From assembly GCA_023300365.1 (NCBI GenBank), contig JALZWD010000423.1, forward strand, positions 1 through 6,373: a stretch of 6,373 nt of DNA, in the 5' to 3' direction. The translations under genes and the position numbers were made by a program. This document shows positions 1-5,513 of the stretch, in pieces. This stretch comes from Flavimaricola sp. Its GTDB lineage: Bacteria > Pseudomonadota > Alphaproteobacteria > Rhodobacterales > Rhodobacteraceae. The notes beneath the pieces were generated by a model. It searched no databases. It saw only the letters and a program-made list of their open reading frames with translations, and was not told where the DNA came from. Each line of letters begins with the position of its first letter. Position 1 is the first letter of the stretch.

Positions 1-4
1 CACA

Positions 5-1492
5 ATGAATGCCTTCACACGACGCGCCGTCTTGCTTGGCACCGGGGCTATTGCCGGTGGGTTTGCCACTCGGAAAATGACCGCAAAAATCCCAAGCCTT
101 GATGGTACACAATCATTGGTCCCCACCCTTTCCACAAACACGATGAATGACGCCAGCGGGCTCAGCCCCACACCCATTTTCAAACATATCACCCTCACCC
201 AAGACCCTAACCAACAGCTGCGAACCAAGCTGCGCGCCGAACTCTCCGAGGCGCGCGCGAACGGGCGCGCGGTAAATGTCGGTGCCGCGCGGCATTCAAT
301 GGGTGGTCAAGCCATCCCCACGGATGGTCATGCCATCAGCTTTGAAAACGGCCTTGTCGAGATTGATACATCCGCCCAAAAAATGCGGGTGCATGCCGGG
401 GCAAGGTGGCGCGATGTCATTGCCGCTGCCGATCCGCTTGGGCTTGGGCCGACGGTCATGCAATCCAACAACGATTTTGGCATCGCCGCCACCTTTTGCG
501 TCAACGCCCACGGCTGGCCGGTCAAACAAGGGCCGATGGGCAGCACCGTGCATTCATTTGAAATGCTCCTACCCGATGGTGACGTGGTGGCCTGTTCGCG
601 CAGCGAAAATCCAGACCTGTTTGGCATGACCATGGGCGGCTACGGCCTGACGGGTATCATCACACAAATGGACGTCAGCCTAAGCCCCAATCAACGCCTC
701 ATCCCAACCTTCCAAGACCTGCCCGCCCAAGACTTTGGCACAGAGTTTTTGGCGGCTCTTTCGGATCCTTCTGTCTCTATGGCTTACGGCCGTCTCAACG
801 TCGATCGTGCAAATTTCATGCGAGATGCCTTGTTGGTAACCTACCGCCCGGACGCCAACCAATCCGACCTGCCCGCCGCCGCCGGCTCTGGTGTCGCGGC
901 ACAATTGGCAAGCCGTATTTACCGTGGACAGCTTGGCCACGAAGGCATGAAACGCGCCCGTTGGTGGTTTGAAACACGCGCCGCACGCACCCTCGCCGGT
1001 GGCGCGACAACCCGCAACAGCCTCATCAATGAACCTGTGGCCACGCTCGATGACCGCAACCCAAATCGCACAGATATCCTCCACGAATATTTCGTCCCGC
1101 CAGAAAGGTTCACAGATTTCCTTGAGGTCTGCCGCGCTGTCATTCCCGCGTCTTTTCAAGAGTTTCTCAACGTCACGCTGCGCTTTGTCGACACCGACCC
1201 CGACAGCACGCTCGCGTATGCCGCAACCCCGCGCATTGCCGCCGTGATGTCATTCAGTCAGGAAATGACGGCCCGCGCCGAGGCCGATATGCGCCGCATG
1301 ACCGAACGCCTGATTGACGGTATCTTGGGCGTGGGCGGCACGTATTATCTCCCCTACCGGCTCCACGCGACACCAGAGCAATTCCTGCGCGCCTATCCTC
1401 GCGCCGCTGAATTCGCCGCCGCCAAACGGAACATTGATCCCACCACCACATTGCGCAACGCCCTATGGGACAGATATCTGGAAACCCTATGA
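5..1492 (+). CDS. Tat-exported FAD-linked oxidoreductase (PCMH/VAO type, lactone-oxidase/DprE1-like)
   Basis: A 495-residue flavoprotein, probably an oxidase or dehydrogenase of a sugar, sugar lactone or alditol, acting outside the cytoplasmic membrane. The N-terminus is a short twin-arginine signal (T5-R6-R7-A-V-L-L, then a hydrophobic stretch to about residue 21), so it is probably exported folded with its FAD. Residues about 60-230 form the PCMH-type FAD-binding domain: GAARHSMGG (93-101), with His97 where relatives attach FAD covalently, then NAHGWP (167-172), the LLPDGDVV strand (188-195) and the GGYGLTGIIT stretch (211-220). The C-terminal part (about 360-495) ends in a YPR...F...K...DP...W.RYL pattern (464-492) like that of ALO and DprE1 relatives. 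The HWGK motif of aldonolactone oxidases is absent; GTYYLPYR stands near that place (445-452). Only four bases precede the ATG, so promoter and ribosome site are not visible and a start further upstream cannot be excluded. The stop overlaps the next start (ATGA). The family is fairly sure, the substrate unknown. Confidence 0.85.
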   Translation: MNAFTRRAVLLGTGAIAGGFATRKMTAKIPSLDGTQSLVPTLSTNTMNDASGLSPTPIFKHITLTQDPNQQLRTKLRAELSEARANGRAVNVGAARHSMGGQAIPTDGHAISFENGLVEIDTSAQKMRVHAGARWRDVIAAADPLGLGPTVMQSNNDFGIAATFCVNAHGWPVKQGPMGSTVHSFEMLLPDGDVVACSRSENPDLFGMTMGGYGLTGIITQMDVSLSPNQRLIPTFQDLPAQDFGTEFLAALSDPSVSMAYGRLNVDRANFMRDALLVTYRPDANQSDLPAAAGSGVAAQLASRIYRGQLGHEGMKRARWWFETRAARTLAGGATTRNSLINEPVATLDDRNPNRTDILHEYFVPPERFTDFLEVCRAVIPASFQEFLNVTLRFVDTDPDSTLAYAATPRIAAVMSFSQEMTARAEADMRRMTERLIDGILGVGGTYYLPYRLHATPEQFLRAYPRAAEFAAAKRNIDPTTTLRNALWDRYLETL

Positions 1493-1896
1493 CACTTTTA
1501 CAAAAAATCTCTGGCGGATATTTCGTCGTCCTCCTTGCGGCTGCCGCGCTCAACTATTTGCCCGGTCTGACGGATGAACACGGGCTGGCGTTTGGTATCT
1601 TCGCGCTCGATTTATTTGATGATGCACTGCATTTGGTCTCGGCACTTTGGGCCTTGGCATCCGCAATTTGGGGGGCCCGCGCGAGCAAAGTCTTTCTTGT
1701 GCTTTTTGGCGCCCTCTACCTTGGCGATGGCGTCTTTGGCTTCTTCACCGGCTATGGCTACCTTGATTTCGGCATCTTCACCAATCCCTCCGAAGGCCTC
1801 TCCTTCACCCTGTTCCGCGTGCTTGCAAACCTGCCGCATATCGCACTGGGCGGTTTTGCTGTGTTCGCCGGGTTGCGTTGGGGGCGCGGCATTTGA
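1489..1896 (+). CDS. Small four-helix membrane protein, DUF4383-like
   Basis: A 135-residue integral membrane protein of unknown function. Hydrophobic segments lie at about residues 10-26, 33-60, 69-88 and 114-131. Two of them carry an acidic or Asn residue a few positions before His: F-D-D-A-L-H-L-V near residue 45 and A-N-L-P-H-I-A-L near residue 117. Paired (N/D)xxxH helices of this kind recall the DUF4383 family; that match is from memory and is tentative. The ATG at 1489 is preferred over the in-frame ATG at 1465 because it overlaps the preceding stop as ATGA, the usual sign of translational coupling, and because the N-terminus then runs directly into the first helix. No strong ribosome site is seen. 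The gene ends inside the next start (TTGA). Its place between an exported flavoenzyme and an anchored protein suggests a membrane partner of that system, but this is inference. Confidence 0.8.
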   Translation: MTLLQKISGGYFVVLLAAAALNYLPGLTDEHGLAFGIFALDLFDDALHLVSALWALASAIWGARASKVFLVLFGALYLGDGVFGFFTGYGYLDFGIFTNPSEGLSFTLFRVLANLPHIALGGFAVFAGLRWGRGI

Positions 1897-2936
1897 AACG
1901 GGTCTTAAAATGGTTGGGCCTTGGGCTCGTGGTGTTGATTATCGGGCTGATTGCACCTGTTGGATATATCGAACTGGCCTGTCGCCCCTCCGGACAGGTT
2001 GATGCCTATACGCCAATCCTTCCACCCGAGGATCACCGCGCCGAAGGGCGCACCTTGCTCACCTATCCCGAATGGCACATCGTCCATGCCTATGATGACT
2101 ATGCCGCAGTTATCGAAAACGATGATCCTCATGCGTATAACTATGCCTCCGCCATCGCAGGATTTTGGACATCGCTTTGCAGCCTATCCGACGCCTCTGG
2201 CCCTCACGGCGGCTTTCCAAGCGCATTCAAACAAACAATCTATACAATCGGCGTAAGCTTCACCGCCGAACTCTTGGCCAAGGCTGCCTACGAAGAAACT
2301 CTTGGCCGTGCCGCCACATGGATACGCGGGCCGTCTCGCTCTTTGCTTGATGATCTGTCCGCGCAACAAGCCCGAGAATACAGCCGCTTTTTGCAGCAAG
2401 TCCCGTGGTACAAATGGGATTTTACAGCCGACCGCACGGCTCTCAACGACACAGCAAGCGCCGACTGGCGAGACCGCGAACGCCGCCTGTCGCTTGGTTT
2501 GGAATATGCCGTCAAAACACGCTATGCACGCGTCATCGCCGCCGCCGTCGCCAACATGGAACCCGACGCGCTGCAACTGCGCATGATTATCACCGATATG
2601 ACCGAGGCAGAGTTAAGCACATTCCCCGGTGTGCGCATCGTCCAAACCCGCCCCGAAGGCATCGAAATCGAAACCCCACGTTACCGAGAGTTAACGACTT
2701 TATTGCTTGATATGGCATCCGCTGGGGCGAACTTTACCGAAATCGCGGGCAACGACGACATCATGTTTACGCTCATCTCCGACACCCCCAATTTAACAGA
2801 TGCGCTCCATTCCTTCGCGCGCCAAGGCTACCAAGACCATCGCCACCTTATGCTCGTCGACGTTCCCAACTTGGCCCAAACCCTCCGCCAACTCGACAGC
2901 CAAAGCATACAGATTGAGCATATCCATGACTATTAA
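1893..2936 (+). CDS. Conserved hypothetical protein with N-terminal membrane anchor
   Basis: A 347-residue protein that I cannot assign to a function. A basic N-terminus (K2, R3, K6) is followed by one hydrophobic segment (about 8-28), so it is probably anchored with the rest in the periplasm. The most distinctive part is residues 53-100: a TYPEWHIVHAYDDYA stretch (57-71), then AYNYASAIAGFWTSLCSL (81-98), and later QQVPWYKWDF (168-177). Aromatic-rich stretches of this sort recall unnamed proteins of other alphaproteobacteria. The C-terminal third (about 245-347) alternates short strands and helices and has two D-x-P-N-L segments (297-301 and 323-327). The chosen start is the TTG at 1893, which overlaps the preceding TGA as TTGA and gives a normal anchor. 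Another TTG at 1878 would add five residues. The gene overlaps the next one by 11 bases. The reading frame is intact; function unknown. Confidence 0.82.
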   Translation: MKRVLKWLGLGLVVLIIGLIAPVGYIELACRPSGQVDAYTPILPPEDHRAEGRTLLTYPEWHIVHAYDDYAAVIENDDPHAYNYASAIAGFWTSLCSLSDASGPHGGFPSAFKQTIYTIGVSFTAELLAKAAYEETLGRAATWIRGPSRSLLDDLSAQQAREYSRFLQQVPWYKWDFTADRTALNDTASADWRDRERRLSLGLEYAVKTRYARVIAAAVANMEPDALQLRMIITDMTEAELSTFPGVRIVQTRPEGIEIETPRYRELTTLLLDMASAGANFTEIAGNDDIMFTLISDTPNLTDALHSFARQGYQDHRHLMLVDVPNLAQTLRQLDSQSIQIEHIHDY

Positions 2937-3213
2937 GGCTTGGCTTGGCTCCCTATGTCTCGTTGTGATCGGTTGGCTCGGCATTCAGGCAACCGTCATG
3001 CGCCTGTCCGATATCGCACCCGGGGCAATCGCACTTGTCCCGCCAAGCGGGCTCGGCTCTGGATTGCCCCCAGACATCACCATCGTCGGAGCAGGCCCTT
3101 ACTGGATCTCGGTTCAATCTGATGAACCCAACCTGGCAAAGACGCTTTACGCACAAGGCGCTTTATTGGTCCTCCCCGCAGGCCTACCCGGATGCCTGCC
3201 TTTGCCGTCCTAA
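2926..3213 (+). CDS. Small anchored or secreted protein, unknown function
   Basis: A 95-residue protein with one hydrophobic N-terminal segment (about 5-24) after a short basic start (K4), so either anchored or exported. The rest is a small domain: a PPSGLGSGLPPD stretch (39-50), ITIVGAG (51-57), W-I-S-V-Q-S-D-E-P-N-L-A-K-T-L (60-74) and a C-terminal hydrophobic strand with a single Cys90. It looks like a family of short, unnamed alphaproteobacterial proteins, but I cannot name it. The frame stays open upstream to 2800, but the ATG at 2926 is chosen because it places the hydrophobic segment at the N-terminus and leaves only an 11-base overlap with the previous gene. The D-x-P-N-L segment resembles two segments in the upstream neighbour. 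The stop overlaps the phoR stop on the other strand. It is the last gene of the four-gene unit. Confidence 0.72.
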   Translation: MTIKAWLGSLCLVVIGWLGIQATVMRLSDIAPGAIALVPPSGLGSGLPPDITIVGAGPYWISVQSDEPNLAKTLYAQGALLVLPAGLPGCLPLPS

Positions 3214-4232
3214 GGCAGCCGCGTCTCATGCTCCAAAGGAAGCAACAGCGTCACCGTCGATCCCTCCCCCACGCGGCTCTCAATGGTCATCTTGCCGCGA
3301 TGATGGCCCACGATATGTTTCACAATCGCAAGACCCAAACCGCTCCCCCCAACATCCCGAGACCGATGGTCATCAACCCGGTAAAACCGCTCGGTCAAAC
3401 GCGGAATGTGATGGGCCTCTACGCCGGGGCCCTTGTCCATAATCACAATCGAAATATACGCACTGCCCGTGTCTGATACCGGCGCCACCACACATCCCGC
3501 GACGCGCACCACTCCGCTTGCATCGCTATACCGCACAGCATTTTCAACAAGATTGCGAATGGCTCTAACGATCTCATCCGCATCGCCCTGAAATTGGATC
3601 GGCGCTTCGGGCACAACCGTCTCAATACGAACGCCCCTTTGCCCCGCAAGGATTTCCAAAGGCGCACAGGCGGCCGCAATAAGAGATTGCAAGACAACAG
3701 TTTGATCTGGCGTCCGCCGTTCGTTCACCTCGACACGCGAAAGCGTCAAAAGATCATCGACAAGGCGCTTCATCCGCTCAACCTCACTGGTCATAACCGG
3801 CAAAAACTGCGCCAACGCCCCATCATCGCCCTCACAAGTCTCCAAAATTCCAGAGATCGCCGTCAATGGCGTCCTAAGCTCATGCCCAAGGTCGGCGGCA
3901 AAATTCTGGCGCATCTCGACGGCTGCGGCGGTTTCATTCATGTCTTGCAGACACAGCAAAATCTCGCCTTCCCCAAGAACCGAACCCGTCACATTAAAGG
4001 TGCCTTTGTCTCCGCCCCGAAACGCAAGCACGGTCGATCCACGCGCGCCCGTGGCCCTTATGGTCTCGATCAAATCAATCAGATTGGCTTGCCGAAAAAC
4101 GGTCAGGTAACTGCGGCCAATTCCCAATTGCGCAAACAATGTCGCCGATGCCGCATTTGCCCCCACCAAGGTGTCATCAGGGCCAATAACAATCGAAGGC
4201 ACAGGCAGCGCCTCTAAAAACTCATAGGCCAC
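3210..4232 (-). CDS. phoR: PhoR-like phosphate-regulon sensor histidine kinase (no membrane segment)
   Basis: A 340-residue histidine kinase, expected to phosphorylate the response regulator PhoB when phosphate is scarce. Residues 1 to about 95 form a PAS-like domain (EFLEALPVPSIVIGPDD near the start). The dimerisation and phosphoacceptor domain has GHELRTPLTAISG with His117. The ATPase domain has the N box NLVENAVRYS (227-236), G1 DKGPGV (266-271), F box ERFYRVD (281-287) and G2 GGSGLGLAI (295-303). All motifs are intact. E. coli PhoR is longer (431 residues) and membrane-bound; no transmembrane segment is seen here, so it probably senses phosphate through contact with the Pst/PhoU complex. 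The GTG at 4232 is chosen because GGAGGGG lies five bases before it. An earlier GTG at 4253 sits only one base from its own GGAGGG. The name PhoR rests on the domain order plus the divergent pstS; a kinase of another specificity is less likely. Confidence 0.9.
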   Translation of the reverse strand: MAYEFLEALPVPSIVIGPDDTLVGANAASATLFAQLGIGRSYLTVFRQANLIDLIETIRATGARGSTVLAFRGGDKGTFNVTGSVLGEGEILLCLQDMNETAAAVEMRQNFAADLGHELRTPLTAISGILETCEGDDGALAQFLPVMTSEVERMKRLVDDLLTLSRVEVNERRTPDQTVVLQSLIAAACAPLEILAGQRGVRIETVVPEAPIQFQGDADEIVRAIRNLVENAVRYSDASGVVRVAGCVVAPVSDTGSAYISIVIMDKGPGVEAHHIPRLTERFYRVDDHRSRDVGGSGLGLAIVKHIVGHHRGKMTIESRVGEGSTVTLLLPLEHETRLP

Positions 4233-4237
4233 GAAAT

Positions 4238-4244
4238 CCCCTCC
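4238..4244 (-). promoter_or_regulatory. Ribosome binding site deciding the phoR start
   Basis: On the minus strand GGAGGGG is followed by ATTTC and then the GTG at 4232-4230. A near-perfect Shine-Dalgarno with a five-base spacer favours this start over the GTG at 4253-4251, whose upstream GGAGGG is separated from it by only one base. Confidence 0.65.
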
Positions 4245-4329
4245 GGTTTGCACACCCTCCTAGCGCAGATTGCCAACCAATTCGAGAGGTCGGCAGAACC
4301 TTGATCGAAAAAAGGGGGCACAAAAGACG

Positions 4330-4358
4330 CTGCAACAAAACTGTTACAAAATCTTCGC
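4330..4358 (+). promoter_or_regulatory. Pho box (PhoB binding site) upstream of pstS
   Basis: Two 7-base units are arranged as direct repeats with an 11-base period: CTGCAAC (4330-4336), AAAA, CTGTTAC (4341-4347), AAAA. A third, poor unit TCTTCGC (4352-4358) follows. The classical Pho box is CTGTCAT-like 7-mers separated by 4 A/T bases, which this layout fits very well. PhoB dimers bind such repeats and replace the -35 contact. It sits about 80 bases upstream of the pstS start, the expected place for phosphate-starvation control of the pst operon. Confidence 0.8.
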
Positions 4359-4366
4359 ATGACCGA

Positions 4367-4372
4367 TACATT
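4367..4372 (+). promoter_or_regulatory. Candidate -10 element of the pstS promoter
   Basis: TACATT matches four of six positions of TATAAT and lies 8 bases after the third, degenerate Pho unit (19 after the second good one). Transcription from here would give a leader of roughly 50 bases before the ATG at 4428. No -35 hexamer is needed at a PhoB-activated promoter. The match is weak and the choice is partly made on position. Confidence 0.35.
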
Positions 4373-4427
4373 GGCTTGCTACGTCGTTCTCACCGTCAAG
4401 TCGGCGGCAGATCAAGTTGGAACAGAC

Positions 4428-5456
4428 ATGCTGACCAAAAATCTCCTCATGGCCGCCTCGGGCCTCGTGCTAGCGTCCCCCGCAATTGCGCGGGATGAAA
4501 TCCGTATCGTCGGATCTTCAACAGTTTTCCCCTACACTCAGGCGGTCGCCGAGAATTTCACCAACGTCACAGGCTCCCCCTCGCCGATTGTCGAATCCAC
4601 CGGCACCGGCGGCGGCATGAAGATTTTTTGTGGTGGCATCGGCGAAGGCTTTCCCGATGTAACGGGCGCGTCGCGCGCAATGAAGCCCTCCGAATTTGAG
4701 CTTTGCGCCTCAAACGGTGTCGACGACATCAGCGAAGCCCTCATTGGTTTCGACGGGCTCTCCATTGCCGTGTCACGCGGAAGCGACGTTGAGTGGGACT
4801 TGACCTTGCAAGACATCTACCTTGCCCTTGCCGCTCAGGTTCCCGTTGATGGCGCATGGGTCGATAACCCCTACCAAACATGGGCCGACGTAAACCCCGA
4901 TCTGCCTGCGATTGATATTTTGGTCTACGGCCCGCCCCCAACATCCGGAACCCGCGACGCCTTTGTCGAGCTTGCAATGCATGTCGGATGCGAACACCTC
5001 AGCTTTGTGCAAGATGGCGGTTTTGACACAGACTGGATCGCCGACAATTGCTCACGGATGCGCCAAGATGGCCCCTTTGTCGAAGCTGGCGAAAACGACA
5101 ACCTGATCGTCCAACGTTTGAACGCCGATGAAACCGCCTTGGGCATCTTCGGGTTTTCCTTTCTCTACGAAAACTTTGATGTGCTCCAAGGTGTCGAAAT
5201 CGAAAGTGTCGCCCCCTCAATCGAAACGATCGCGGATAAATCCTACCCAATCTCGCGTCCACTCTATGTGTATTTCAAAAATGCACACCGCGGCGTGATT
5301 CCCAACCTTGAGGAATTCGTCGAAGAATACATGTCCGACGATGCCCTCGAACAAGACGGCTATTTGGCCGAACGCGGCTTGGTCGCTTTGTCCGAAGATG
5401 CCCGTTTCGATCTCCAAGACACTGTCTTGGACGCCGTTTCCATGGAGACACCCTAA
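4428..5456 (+). CDS. pstS: Phosphate ABC transporter, periplasmic phosphate-binding protein PstS
   Basis: A 342-residue periplasmic protein that captures inorganic phosphate and delivers it to the PstC-PstA permease. A signal peptide (K4, hydrophobic 5-18, A19-I-A21 cleavage site before R22) precedes the mature chain. Phosphate-loop motifs are in the expected order: IVGSSTVFPY (27-36), ESTGTGGGM (56-64), TGASRAM (79-85) and SGTRDAF (173-179). The GSSTVFP form resembles the PstS/SphX-type proteins of cyanobacteria and many proteobacteria rather than E. coli PstS. Four Cys (68, 93, 188, 208) lie in the mature part and could form two disulfides. The frame is open from an ATG at 4359, but that codon lies directly at the end of the Pho-box array and ahead of the probable -10, and would bury the signal peptide behind 23 residues. 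ATG 4428 is therefore used, with a weak TTGGA ahead of it. It is probably strongly induced by phosphate starvation through the upstream Pho box. Confidence 0.93.
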   Translation: MLTKNLLMAASGLVLASPAIARDEIRIVGSSTVFPYTQAVAENFTNVTGSPSPIVESTGTGGGMKIFCGGIGEGFPDVTGASRAMKPSEFELCASNGVDDISEALIGFDGLSIAVSRGSDVEWDLTLQDIYLALAAQVPVDGAWVDNPYQTWADVNPDLPAIDILVYGPPPTSGTRDAFVELAMHVGCEHLSFVQDGGFDTDWIADNCSRMRQDGPFVEAGENDNLIVQRLNADETALGIFGFSFLYENFDVLQGVEIESVAPSIETIADKSYPISRPLYVYFKNAHRGVIPNLEEFVEEYMSDDALEQDGYLAERGLVALSEDARFDLQDTVLDAVSMETP

Positions 5457-5470
5457 CGTCCCTCAAGAAC

Positions 5471-5493
5471 GCCGGGCCTATTCTAGGTCCGGC
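5471..5493 (+). promoter_or_regulatory. Intercistronic hairpin between pstS and pstC
   Basis: A 10-bp stem of GCCGGGCCTA (5471-5480) and TAGGTCCGGC (5484-5493) with a TTC loop; all pairs are Watson-Crick except one G-U. It starts 14 bases after the pstS stop and ends 20 bases before the pstC ATG. No U-tract follows, so it is not a standard intrinsic terminator. It more probably protects the pstS 3' end from exonucleases or partly attenuates readthrough, giving more binding protein than permease, as is known for other ABC-transporter operons. Confidence 0.7.
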
Positions 5494-5513
5494 AACCAAG
5501 GTGCCCAATCGAC

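Larger units (their letters stand above)
4233..4427. other. phoR-pstS divergent intergenic region
   Basis: A 195-base non-coding gap between the divergent starts of phoR and pstS. It holds the Pho-box array at 4330-4358 and a weak pstS -10 candidate. The phoR-proximal part (4254-4329) has an A-run followed by a G-run (about 4308-4318), but I see no convincing sigma-70 promoter for phoR there. The phosphate box lies about 100 bases from the phoR start, so it could also affect phoR; that is inference. Confidence 0.7.

Noticed and set aside
680..1159. A 159-codon open frame on the minus strand inside the flavo-oxidase gene
   Set aside because: Shadow of the intact + strand gene, with no plausible ribosome site or domain.
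3178..3199. Stem GCAGGC/GCCTGC with a 10-base loop near the end of the left cluster, as a terminator
   Set aside because: Only six pairs, no U-tract on either strand, and it lies within the coding sequence of the small protein.
3594..4217. A 207-codon open frame on the + strand opposite phoR
   Set aside because: It lies wholly antisense to an intact kinase gene, its product is very basic and low in recognisable structure, and such frames are common opposite GC-rich codons.
4395..4417. TCAAGT repeated twice between the Pho box and the pstS start
   Set aside because: A six-base repeat with a 17-base offset and diverged flanks is within chance expectation and matches no operator I know.
4359..4427. 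Upstream in-frame start for pstS at ATG 4359
   Set aside because: It abuts the Pho-box array and precedes the likely -10, and would put 23 residues before a standard signal peptide.
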